Below are positions 22,701-32,330 of a stretch of 64,000 nucleotides of DNA, piece after piece. The stretch's first letter is position 1, and every line of letters begins with the position of its first letter. Both the position numbers and the translations under genes were made by a program. The notes below the pieces were generated by a model, which was not told the DNA's origin, made no database searches, and saw only the letters and a program-made list of their open reading frames with translations. Source of the DNA: Norana najaformis (Eukaryota > Annelida > Clitellata > Crassiclitellata > Hormogastridae). The stretch is from NCBI GenBank assembly GCA_964023275.1, contig OZ029918.1:18394361-18458360 (forward strand), written 5' to 3'.

Positions 22701-25013
22701 GTTGGAATTTACATACAGCTTTTGTACCTCAGCTCAACACACATTCTCAATTTGTCTTAGTCGGTTAACAAGGAAAACAAAAACAAGAAAATACGGTGTT
22801 ACAACTAATTTTCACATATGGTCTGAATACTGAATACTGGACAATGAAAAAAACAAAGCAAAAAAGAATCTGGCAATAAAAAACTTTAGAAATCTGGTCT
22901 AAAAAAATATAAATTAAATTACGACAATTCTTCTGTATGTCGACAACTTCGATTGGTAAGTTGTTGTCTAGTGGAAAGAATAATAAAGAGATCATTTTAA
23001 AACTAGAACTGAAATCGCATCATCAAATAATCAAAAATTATTAATTACTCGCACCCATCGCCGTCAAAAGGTTGGCATCAGGAACTCCGTGATGCCGATG
23101 ATCATTTAGGCAGTGCATTGAGGATGTTCTCCTTCCTAAAAAAACGCTACGTTCGGAACTAACAGTTTTTCTAACAATAAAACGCATCAAAGGCATAAAC
23201 GGTATAAGAGTTATTATTAAGTAATTAAAATTTGAGATAATTTGTCAATATTCAAACCTATAAAGGCAATTACATTCTTTTGAAGTGACAATATTTTTAG
23301 TTGTTCGGCTCCGCTGATACTTTACCTTTCCTTTGTGATATTTCGCAGCTTCTACAAATACTTTCATTCGTTCATCAAATAGATCGTCGTCAGTTTTAGA
23401 AAACAAAATGACATGTTTCTTTGCCTTTCTCTCGAACACTTTGGGTGATAATTCTGGTCCAAATTCAACGACCAAAGGAAGTCTATTGACTTCAATAAAT
23501 TCACGTAAACTGTCGTTTATTATCTTTCCTTTGAAGTCCACGCGGTACTCTTCAGACTACAAATGCAACAGCTATCTTTTTAACATGAAATCTTTAATTA
23601 TGCAGGAGCTACGATTTTGAAATAAAGAACTGTCTAAATTTTGTGCTAAATTTTCTAGCACAAAGTAAATTGAAATTTGTTCAAGATTTTATGGCAAAAG
23701 TACACAACTTAAAATGAATTAACATAAATTATTAAATGAAACCATTAATTAAATTATACATAAGTAAATTACATAAATTACCTTGCATATATATTTTATA
23801 TATAACATTTTCAATAATTGGTTACCTTGACAGAATTTCTTATATGGTTACCAAAATTCTTATACCGTCCGAATCAACAGACCTTTTTCAAAATAACAAC
23901 GCATTCGTCCACGTCACAGTATTCAGCGTTTACAAGACCATTGTAACTTATAGCAAAAGTTAAGTCATCCGATTCTTCAGCAACTTTTTGGAATTCCAAA
24001 CTTGACTGTGAATTTGCATCCTGAAGCAAAACAAACCAATTGAAAAATTATAAATCTTGATATGCGTTGACTTTTAAATGCGGAGTTTTTTGCATAGTGT
24101 TAGCTACCAACTTTTAGTCCTTATGTACAATTTTGTTAAGTAGTTGTATATAACATTTACATTTAATATAATTTAATTAATATCTTGCAACAAAATACAG
24201 TTAAATATTCTATTAGGCACTGAAATAATATACCTTGAAAAATCCAACAACCACAGGTTCTAGATTATCAAGAAGTTCTTGAATTTCTGTTGCTGAGCTA
24301 ACTCTGTTTGCTGCAATATCAAAACTTTTTCTCTTAAGCCAAGAAACGATCTCGGATGACTGTCGGCCAATAATTTTGTAATCAACTGTCTTTCCGTCTT
24401 TGAAGAATTTAACAGTTGGGTAACTGCGAACTCCATACTTCTCCGCAAGTTCTGTTTCTTCAGTGGCATCAACTTTGGCAATTCGTATCTCTGAATTTTC
24501 CAGCTTGAGTAATTTTGAGGCATTGGAATATACAGGCACCAAAGACTTGCAACGTGCACACCACGGAGCGTCTGACACAAATACAATTCCATAATTGAGA
24601 AAAACAATATTTTACAAGAGTGCTGTAATGATGGTAATGATGATGAATGACTAAAGCGATATGAAAATAACAAATATAGATCGTGAATATTTCTATTGGC
24701 ACTTGCTCAATATTGAAATATTTAAAGAGAAAAGAAAGCAGAAATCGAAAACAGAAATCGATTAGTACATATGTCTGTTGTATTGCTTTATCGAAATTTT
24801 TCTCGGTTAATGAATGACGTCACTACAATATCAAGATAATAGTTTCTTACAGAATTCGATTAGTAAATATCTGAATTGTTGTATTGCTTTGTCGAAATTT
24901 TTCTCGGTTAATACAATGACATTTTCCTCTTCTTGAAAGAAGTCGTTTTCTTCAGCTGCTAAAATTACGACTAACACGAAATACACACAGCATAAACTGA
25001 AATACTTCATCAT
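19734..25013 (-). CDS. Protein disulfide isomerase, nine exons, KDEL-tailed
   Basis: Exons: 25013-24851, 24571-24234, 24020-23883, 23556-23326, 22421-22224, 21985-21865, 21502-21324, 20462-20388 and 19772-19734. All introns are GT-AG and all phases agree. They join to 493 residues, the usual PDI length. Residues 1-20 are a hydrophobic signal peptide. Domain a (about 25-140) has the active site APWCARCK with cysteines 59 and 62, cis-proline in SYPTV and arginine in IIGR. Domains b and b' follow (about 145-370). Domain a' has APWCNYCK (cysteines 401 and 404) with cis-proline in QFPSL. KDEL at 490-493 retains the protein in the endoplasmic reticulum, where the family forms and shuffles disulfides. 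Both active sites depart from the usual CGHC, lacking the histidine that lowers the thiol pKa, so its redox potential probably differs from that of classical PDI. The protein is a PDI-family member, and orthology to P4HB is not certain. Confidence 0.93.
20690..21000 (+). repeat. TTTATTTATTA low-complexity array in PDI intron 7
   Basis: Tandem units of TTATTTATTATTTATTTG shift gradually to TTTATTCTTTA. Three overlapping plus-strand frames rich in FIYYL arise from it and are not genes. Confidence 0.95.
24758..24818 (-). repeat. Partial duplicate of PDI exon 1 inside intron 1
   Basis: On the gene strand this reads [12 protein letters not shown] and then TYVLIDF, against [12 protein letters not shown] and FRYLLIEF at the 3' end of exon 1. 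The copy is preceded by a TATTGTAG acceptor-like site, but the frame does not fit the downstream exon. It looks like a decayed local duplication, less likely an alternative exon. Confidence 0.7.
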
Positions 25014-25105
25014 GAACTGAGCCTAAATTTCAAACACGAATATTCAGAATGGACAAAGTGGCAATGTTGGGTCTATTATAGAAATATGCAATATCTCTAA
25101 GTCGA

Positions 25106-25124
25106 CGTCTCACCATTTCATTGG
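25106..25124 (-). promoter_or_regulatory. ERSE-like motif upstream of PDI
   Basis: On the gene strand CCAAT (25124-25120) is followed after exactly nine bases by AGACG. The endoplasmic reticulum stress element is CCAAT-N9-CCACG, so the CCAAT, the spacing and three of five bases of the second half match. It lies about 93-111 bp before the ATG, where such elements control PDI and BiP genes in animals. A GACGTC core overlaps it. Confidence 0.35.
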
Positions 25125-25324
25125 CTGAATGTTATCTCGTCGTAGACACCTGTTAGTTTTCATGCGCCATATCCAGATTCTTGGGATTAACACTATATTT
25201 TCGAATCGTTATGTCATCACGTAGAGCTACCCTTTTCATTTTGATTTACAAGAATCATGTCCTCTTAATATCGAGGCTATTACCAAATTGTGTGATACGT
25301 TTTGGTGATTTTTTCTCAACGAAA

Positions 25325-25605
25325 GATGTTTTTAAATAGTTAAAAGAATACAAATACAGTGTAAAATATCAAGCAATCATTTAATTTCTATTAAATTTAT
25401 TTCGCAAGATTAAAGATTAGTAAATATCTGAATTGTTGTATTGCTTTGTCGAAATTGTTTGAAAATGTTTTGAAATTGAAATTGAAAATGAAAATGAAAA
25501 TTGAAAATGTTTTTAAATAGTTAATAGAATACAAATACAGTGTAAAATTTCAAGCAATCATTTAATTTTTATTAAATTTACTTCGCAAGATTAAAGATGT
25601 ATTGT
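25325..25605. repeat. Local duplication upstream of PDI
   Basis: About 85-90 bp containing AATACAAATACAGTGTAAAA and TTTCGCAAGATTAAAGAT occurs at 25326-25415 and again at 25508-25598. Between them lies another piece of exon 1 (25417-25458, ATTAGTAAATATCTGAATTG and continuation) plus a GAAAATGAAAAT simple repeat. Confidence 0.85.
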
Positions 25606-25857
25606 AGTAGCTGGAAAAAAGCTGATTTTATAAATTAACACGGAATTTCTCTACCACGTGAGGTTTTTGTGAAATTGCCGAAAGTTTGCGTCATAATGGT
25701 TTTCACGTTGATTATCGTAAATAACGTGTTGCTAGTGTTTCAGTTATAATTTTGACATACTTACTAATTATGTGAGTGGCCTAATGATTACGTTTATTGC
25801 GTTATTAACATAATTGGGGCTCACCGTTATGGTAATATTTTCTTGCTTTTGAAATGT

Positions 25858-26612
25858 TAAAAGTTGGTGAGTCCAAAATGTCACGAAAATAAGTTTTTTA
25901 CATATGTGGTGAGTTCACTTTGAAATCTCGAAATAAGACTGCAAAAGAAGACTGCAGCCTCCGTTTGCTAAGAAAGCGTTTGGACTGTATTTTAGAAGTA
26001 AGATCAGGATAAAAGTGGGCACCTCATATTTGCTGTGCATCTTGCGCAGTCAATCTCAATGGTTCTCGGCCGTCTATGCCGTTTGCTGTTTCCTCATGGA
26101 GGGAGCAGAGAGATCGTGTTTCAGACTGTTATTTCTGTTAACAAATGTTCTCGGCCATTCCTCCAAAACAAGAAACTAATTGAATATCAGAAGATTCCTG
26201 ATTTCCAATCACTGCAATGCTGTAAAGCCTCATTTACGAGGATTTCTGTGTTTTGCAATAGACATGACGATATGATCAAGTTTTTTTGATAAAAGATACT
26301 TTTATGTTTCCGCAAAGATGTTGAAGGATTGTTTGGTGCACATGGTCGTCAATATAATGCGCAAGAATGGGGACTGTTCATCGATTCATCAAGTTTAAGC
26401 CTTACAACAGTTTTATTACACAATGGAAATATGTGTCAATCAATAAGTGCACGTGAAAGAGATGTAAAGCTGTTACTGTATCTTGTTACTGTACTGTACC
26501 AGTACAGTATCATTGTAACTCCGCCAATGCCTTTGGTCGGTTGGTGCCAGTCCCAAGCTTTAATGAAGAAAGAGTCAACGGCCTTTGATGTCTTTAAAAA
26601 TCGGAACTACAC
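25858..26612 (+). pseudogene. Relic of a second CACTGG-type transposase relative
   Basis: Block matches in shifting frames are KKAFGLYF (about 25958), KWAPHICCASCAVN, WREQRDRVSDCYFC, KLIEY, and later EWGLFIDSSSLSLTTVLLHN followed by GN (26365-26425). They follow the same order as the intact relative at 46378-48073: KRAYVGYF, QWAPHTVCKTC, WREQINHLDDCYFC, then EWRLFIDSSKRSLKCVLLNN. The sequence is riddled with stops and diverged, so it comes from another family of the same superfamily. It is cut at the right by the Harbinger H2 terminal repeat. Its first 130 bp also occur inverted inside the transposon copy at 29595-29730. Confidence 0.65.
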
Positions 26613-27620
26613 CCAGGGGCCGTATGCATGACGCAGGAGTAACCTATGCGCCGAATAGCGCCTACTCGGCGAATAACTAAACTATTCACCGAGTTTCCGC
26701 CGACGATGAGCGGTATGCATGACGCAGGAGTAGAGAGCCGAATCCAGCTGAGCGACGGAATATTTCTCACGCAGGGTTCACCTCTTTTAGCCTGTTTTGG
26801 CTACTGGCGCATGCACGTAGATATCCATAGAGGACACTAAACTTCTTCGCTAGGAAGAGTGTTTACATTATTGCCGAGTGTTATTGTTTAGAGGTAGCTA
26901 GAATGGAGTGCGAGAAAAAGGCAGCGCAAGCCAAATTTTATAGACAAAAAGGTGCGGTGCACGTTGGAGGGGATAGCACTCTTATGCAGGTTTACTGCTT
27001 GTAGTTAGTGTTATATGCTGATATTAGTAATAAAAGTTTTACTTTTTCATATCTTTTAACATAAATAACACTGGCCAACAGAAAAAAAAATTTTTCTTGT
27101 TGCCTTCGGTTTTAGACCTGTTCTTGGGGTAATTTTGGGCGCTGATTCAGAAAATGTCATTGGATTGAGTGCATCAGGTCTAGTTTCTCAGATATCGTCG
27201 ATTTTGTAAAGAAAACCCAGTCCACTCTTTAAACGATGTCTTTGGCAAAACTAAAATGTCATAATAAGCTTTATTTATGGCTAATTATAATTCTTGCTGA
27301 TTCATATAATGCCTACATCCTTATAATGTAAAATCAGCATATCTTGCCGCGTGCTGAGATATTGCTGATTCAACGAAATAACTATTCCGTAGCCTACAGC
27401 TTACTCAGCACTAAATTCATGGCCTCATTTAGAATTTATTTGTGCTTATACAGCGTTTCATGGTTTCGAACTATGTAAATAGATTATGCTGAAGTCAGCA
27501 TTTATAGCCTATATAAACCGCCTCCTGAAAGCTAGAGCAGCCGCAGTCGTCTTAGGGCATATTAAGAGTTGGTCGCAAGAACAATCTGTGAATGTGAGCA
27601 TTAAATAACTACATGTTCTT

Positions 27621-29225
27621 AAAGAAGAAGTTGCTGAAAGATGGAGGGAATACTGTGAGGAGTTATATGAAGGGGAGGACACATGCAAAATAAAGGGTGA
27701 ACACCTAAAGGAACCTGCCCCATTGAGATCAGAGGTTGAGCGTGCGATAAAAGATACGGCTAAAAGGAAAAGTGCGGGCCCGGATAGGATACCAGCAGAG
27801 TTGTTCAAGTTTGCGGGAGACACGGCAACAGACAGGATGCATAGGATATGTGTCGAGGTGTGGGAATCGGGGGAATGGCCGGAGGATTGGACGGAATCAA
27901 TATATATACCAATACCAAAAACTGGAGATTTGAAACAATGTAAGAACTACAGGACAATAGCACTGGTGTCACACGCGAGCAAGATAATCCTCAAGATCAT
28001 TCTGGAAAGGATAAGAAGTAGAACAGAATCGGAATTGGCGGATGTTCAAGCAGGGTTTCGACGTGGAAAAGGGACAAGAGATCAGGTGACAAACCTTAGA
28101 ATTATAATGGAAAAGATGAGAGAGCATCAACAACCGCTGTACATGTGTTTCGTCGACTCTAGGAAGGCTTTCGATTGTGTGTCACATGAGAAGCTATGGC
28201 TGTCAATGATGGAGATGGGCTACCCAGTACACATTATAAACTTGATGGCAGAAATGTATAGCAAACAGACGGCAAAGGTAAAAATTGGAGGCATATTGTC
28301 AAGCGGGTTTAGAATAAGAAGGGGAGTGAGACAGGGGTGTGTGATTTCACCAACCTTGTTTAACATATTATCCGAAATGGTCATGAGGGAAGCTCTAGAG
28401 GGATACAAAGGAGGTATTCAAATTGGAGGAAGAAAGATAACAAATCTACGTTATGCGGATGATATAGTGTTAATGGCAAGCACAGAAGCGGAATTGCAGG
28501 ACTTGGTGTCTCGATTGGATAGAGAGGGCAGAAAGAAGGGGCTGGAGATCAACATAGGGAAAACAAAATCCATGGCAATGGCAGGTGCACAATGTAACAT
28601 CAAGGTGCAAGACATCAGGATAGAACAAGTGGACACGTTCGTATACTTGGGATCGCTCGTGACAGAAGATGCTGAGTGTAGTAGGGAGATAAGAGTAAGA
28701 ATTGCAAGAGGACAGGGAGTAGGAGCAGATCTGGCGAAATTGTGGAAGTGCCATAACATCAAAGTACCCACAAAGTTAAAATTAATGAAGACGCTTATTT
28801 GGCCAGTAATGATGTACGGATGTGAGAGCTGGACAATCAAAAAGAGGGATGAGGTTAGAATAATGGCATTCGAAATGAAGTGCATTCGGAAAATACTTAG
28901 AATATCATGGACAGAAAAAAGAACAAATGAGTGGGTTCTAGAGACGGCTGGTGTGGAAAGGAGTTTGCTTGAATTAATCAAAAGAAGAAAGATGTCGTAC
29001 TTTGGACACATAATGAGGAAACAGGGTGATTGTTTGGAGAAGGAGATCATGCAAGGAACAGCTCCGAAAGCAAGAGCCAGAGGAAGACCAAGGAAGAGGT
29101 GGATGGACAACATCAGTGAATGGACCGGCATGGACACAGAGAAGTTGCTGAGAAGAACCGAGGATAGGAGTGGATGGAGAAGAATCGTCTACAATGCGAC
29201 CAACCCTCGTACCGAGGACGGTTGA
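27621..29225 (+). CDS. RTE-type LINE reverse transcriptase, 5'-truncated but open
   Basis: The frame is open from the truncation point (KEEVAERWREYCEELYEG) to the stop at 29225, 534 codons without a break. Reverse-transcriptase blocks occur in order: KSAGPDRIPAELFK, NYRTIALVSHASKI, FVDSRKAFDCVSH, GVRQGCVISPTLFN and the catalytic LRYADDIVLMA. A C-terminal arginine-rich region (GRPRKRWMDNI) and RSGWRRIV close the protein as in RTE/BovB-like elements. The endonuclease domain is lost by truncation. This copy cannot move by itself, but an uninterrupted frame suggests a fairly recent insertion. Confidence 0.92.
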   Translation, partial: KEEVAERWREYCEELYEGEDTCKIKGEHLKEPAPLRSEVERAIKDTAKRKSAGPDRIPAELFKFAGDTATDRMHRICVEVWESGEWPEDWTESIYIPIPKTGDLKQCKNYRTIALVSHASKIILKIILERIRSRTESELADVQAGFRRGKGTRDQVTNLRIIMEKMREHQQPLYMCFVDSRKAFDCVSHEKLWLSMMEMGYPVHIINLMAEMYSKQTAKVKIGGILSSGFRIRRGVRQGCVISPTLFNILSEMVMREALEGYKGGIQIGGRKITNLRYADDIVLMASTEAELQDLVSRLDREGRKKGLEINIGKTKSMAMAGAQCNIKVQDIRIEQVDTFVYLGSLVTEDAECSREIRVRIARGQGVGADLAKLWKCHNIKVPTKLKLMKTLIWPVMMYGCESWTIKKRDEVRIMAFEMKCIRKILRISWTEKRTNEWVLETAGVERSLLELIKRRKMSYFGHIMRKQGDCLEKEIMQGTAPKARARGRPRKRWMDNISEWTGMDTEKLLRRTEDRSGWRRIVYNATNPRTEDG

Positions 29226-29239
29226 AAAGAAGAAGAAGA
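27621..29239 (+). mobile_element. 5'-truncated RTE-type LINE with 8-bp target duplication
   Basis: Copy 2 of the host transposon reads ATGTTCTTACTATT without interruption. Here ATGTTCTT is duplicated at 27613-27620 and 29240-29247 around the LINE. The 3' end is a short GAA/AAG repeat tail, as in RTE elements, which lack a poly(A) tail. The 5' end is truncated within the open reading frame. Confidence 0.9.
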
Positions 29240-29300
29240 ATGTTCTTACTATTTTTTAGGTTAGTCATTTAATTCCTCAGATGCGAACATCCTTAAGGTT

Positions 29301-31157
29301 ATGGCTACTTCCAGACGGAGCTGCATTAACCATCCAGACATATTCTGCTACATTTGTGGGGAATACACCCTAAAAGCAAACAGGAAACCGATTTCTGAGT
29401 TTGTAAAAAGAGCATATGTAGGTTATTTTGGTGTCAAACTTGGAGATCAAGATAAGCAATGGGCTCCTCATACAGTATGCAAAACTTGTATTGAACAATT
29501 GCGCCACTGGACAATTGGAAAGAGAAGCTGCCTGAAATTTGGTGTACCGATGGTTTGGAGGGAACAGATAAACCACTTCAAATACAGTTCAAAATACAGT
29601 TCAAACGCTTTCTTAGCAAACGGAGGCTGCAGTCTTCTTTTGCAGTCTTATTTCGAGATTTCAAAGTGAACTCACCACATATGTAAAAAACTTATTTTCG
29701 TGACATTTTGGACTCACCAACTTTTAACATTTAACATTAACCATACTTTTGTATGGTTAATATCATAGGCATCAATCGAAATAATCGTCACAAGTTGTCT
29801 TACCCTGATATACCTTCAGCCAGGAGACCTGTTCCGCATTCGGATATTGTGGGACTGAGTTCCACCTTTTCGCGAACTACCTCAGCTCTCAGACGATGAG
29901 ACTTGCATGTCCAATATCGGACAAGATGACGAAAGTGAAGAAAGTGGGGGCAGTGACAGTGATTTCCAATCAACTTCACACAGTGAACGTTTTGACCAAA
30001 AAGAGTTGAGTGATCTGATCAGGGACTTAAATCTTTCCAAAGAGTCCTCTGAATTGCTTTTGCGTCCAGACTAAAGGAAAAGAATGCACTTCAGCCTGGA
30101 ACGAAAATTAGAATTTATAGAAACAGAGAAAAGGATTTGCTGCCATTCTTTACCGAAGACAACAACCTAGTATTCTGTAATGACATCAGCAACTTATTGA
30201 AGAAAATTGGTCTGTCGGATTACAGCCCAGATGAGTGGCGTCTTTTTATCGACAGTTCAAAACGTAGTCTGAAATGTGTGCTTTTAAATAACGGCAACAA
30301 ATTTGGTTCTATTCCAATCGGTCACTCCACCAGGATGAAAGAAGAGTACAATGCCATCTCTTTAGTACTGGAAAAGATAAAATATAAAGAACATCAATGG
30401 GTAATTTGTGTAGACTTGAAGATGGTAAATTTCCTCCTTGGTCAACAAAGTGGCTACACAAAGTATCCCTGCTTTTTGTGTCTTTGGGACAGTAGAGCCA
30501 AGCATGACAAGAAAAGATTGGCCTCCGAGGAAAGACATGGTGGTTGGAGCTCAAAATGTAATCAAGGAATCTTTGGTGGCACGAGATAGGATCATACTGC
30601 CACCACTACATATAAAGCTAGGCCTGATGAAACAATTTGTCAGGGCTTTGAATAAAGAAGGTTCATGCTTCGAATACATAGTACACAAGTTACCAGGAAT
30701 TACAATGGAAAAATTGAAGGCTGGAATCTTCGATGGTCCACAGATCAGGCAACTTATGAATGACCCACTTTTCATACCATCAATGAATGAAATCGAATCT
30801 TGTGCCTGGTCTTCCTTTGTTCTTGTAACTAAAAATTTTCTTGGCAACAAGAAGGCAGACAATTATGCACAACTAGTAGAGGATATGCTTCTTCATTTCA
30901 ACAAGCTTGGCTGCAACATGAGCATTAAAGTCCATTATCTCCACAGTCACTTAGATCGCTTTCCAGAGAATCTTGGTGACTTCAGCGAAGAGCAAGGTGA
31001 AAGATTTCACCAAGACATCAAAACAATGGAAAATCGATATCAGGGAAGATGAGATGCACACATGATGGCAGACTATTGCTGGAATATTATGCGCGATTGT
31101 TCCGGCAGATGCCACACTCGGAAATCGTACAAAAGGAGCTTCTTTGGTGTCGAATGA
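29301..31157 (+). pseudogene. CACTGG-type transposase, copy 1 (damaged)
   Basis: This is nearly identical to the copy 2 gene (48073-46378): the same ATG context, the CYICG zinc motif, WRLFIDSSKRS, VICVDLKMVN, CFLCLWDSRA and EEQGERFHQDIK. Damage unique to this copy: 13 bp after NHF at about 29577 are replaced by about 165 bp of foreign sequence, small indels near 29850 and 30060 shift the frame, and a stop replaces the tryptophan after RYQGR at 31049. The frameshift in AKHDKK near 30510 is shared with copy 2. The gene ends SFFGVE and TGA at 31157. Confidence 0.85.
29577..29743 (+). repeat. 165-bp inverted patch inside transposase copy 1
   Basis: The segment from about 29595 to 29730 is an almost perfect reverse complement of 25858-25991. 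It has replaced 13 bp present in copy 2. It is not flanked by a target duplication. Confidence 0.85.
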
Positions 31158-31662
31158 CTTGAAATTTTTATAACAAACTTGTTCTGTTTGGTATCATATA
31201 AGTACAGTTTCAGGTACTACCATTTTCTTTTAAGTATTTGTATTATTATGTTTATTTAGTGTATCACATAATAAATTGAGCACTACATAATTATAGCTAT
31301 AGCCTTATGTTTTATGGGCGAGCAGAGGCAAGGACTGGTATATGGCATAATGTTCTATATCTCGAAAACTAGACCTGCTGGGAGAAAACTGGTGCCTTTT
31401 CTGGAATCAGCAGGTCAAATATACCCAGAAACAGTTCTAACATTTGAGGCAACAAATTATGTGTTGGCCAGTGTAATGCTTATGTGGTATTTCAAGTCAG
31501 GCTAATGCCCATATCAACATTCTTCCTCATCACAAAGGACTGTCATAGTTGGTTATGGTTTTTTAATGCAATATACTCTGGTTATTCCAGTCATTCCCAT
31601 GCACTCGTGAATGTGTGCATGCCTAAAGCCCACCACGTGGAGATTTTGGCAAGGTCTCCAAC

Positions 31663-32330
31663 AGGTTCTGCCACTGAAGACCAAACGAATTTTCGCGAGT
31701 ATAAGAGGAGGTTTCCCGCGTCCAGTCAGTGAAATACGTTCGTTGGTGCATGTTGTGAAGAAACACTTTCGAAAACTTCCCTCCGTACGTTTTTGGGTGC
31801 GTGAGTGTTTGAGGTCGAACTTTCCTTAACTTCGATCATCTTACGTGTAAGAAGATTCCTTAGTGAGTGGGAACTTAGAGATAAACTGGGATTTACCTGT
31901 TTTCGGAAGCGGCGACAGTCGTATCGAGCTGTGATTTTATCGACGGGAACTTTTCGTTCGATAACGTTAAGCGAACTGCAACACGCAATCGCTCTTTAAT
32001 GAGAAAAGCCAACGCTTTGTTTTTTCGTCGACAGTGGTTTGGAGTAAACTGAAGTTTACTATGAACTTTCGTTAAATAAAGTCGGAAAGTTTCAAGAAAG
32101 AAAACATTGGAAGACGTCGATTATAATGGAGATTTTTGGCCTGACTGGAAATGGACTTTGGTAAAACGCACTTCTTCGAGAACGATACCTTGAGATCAAC
32201 GATTTGAGGACTGAGGAGGGAAAGTCCAGAGCTCATCGACGGGAGGGAAGAAATTAAATGACCTCTTTTAACTCACTTAACTCGCTTAATAGTTGGCCTG
32301 TAGAGTGATTGGCCAACTTAGGTATGGGAC
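31663..32330. other. Possible solo LTR or unassigned repeat
   Basis: It starts where H2 is cut off. It has a TATAAGAGG box at about 31699, a downstream region of short coding-free sequence and AATAAAG at about 32077. This arrangement resembles an LTR, but no second copy and no target duplication were found. Confidence 0.3.

Larger units (their letters stand above)
27069..31473 (+). mobile_element. CACTGG/TWA transposon, copy 1 (with nested LINE)
   Basis: The left end is CACTGGCCAACAG and the right end is TGTTGGCCAGTG at 31473. The direct TAA at 27066-27068 and 31474-31476 is the target duplication, confirmed by the uninterrupted H3 sequence. Imperfect inverted repeats extend inwards: TTGTTGCC near each end, then a shared CAGGTCTAGTTT and AGATAT block. 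It contains a damaged transposase gene (29301-31157), an RTE-type LINE (27621-29239) and a 165-bp foreign patch. Without these it would be about the 2.6 kb of copy 2. Confidence 0.9.
26616..31662 (-). mobile_element. Harbinger copy H2, split by another transposon
   Basis: The terminal repeat GGGGCCGTATGCATGACGC starts at 26616, and the body to 27068 matches the other end of H3 (58370-58920) on the opposite strand. The match resumes at 31474, directly after the CACTGG transposon, and continues to about 31662, where it breaks off in GGCAAGGTCTCCA. Joining 27068 to 31477 restores the sequence of H3 across the point TAAATAATGCTTATG. H2 is therefore the target site of that transposon. The transposase part of H2 is absent. 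Confidence 0.85.

Noticed and set aside
28451-29137. A 228-codon minus-strand frame
   Set aside because: It is antisense to the intact RTE reverse transcriptase and explained by its codon use.
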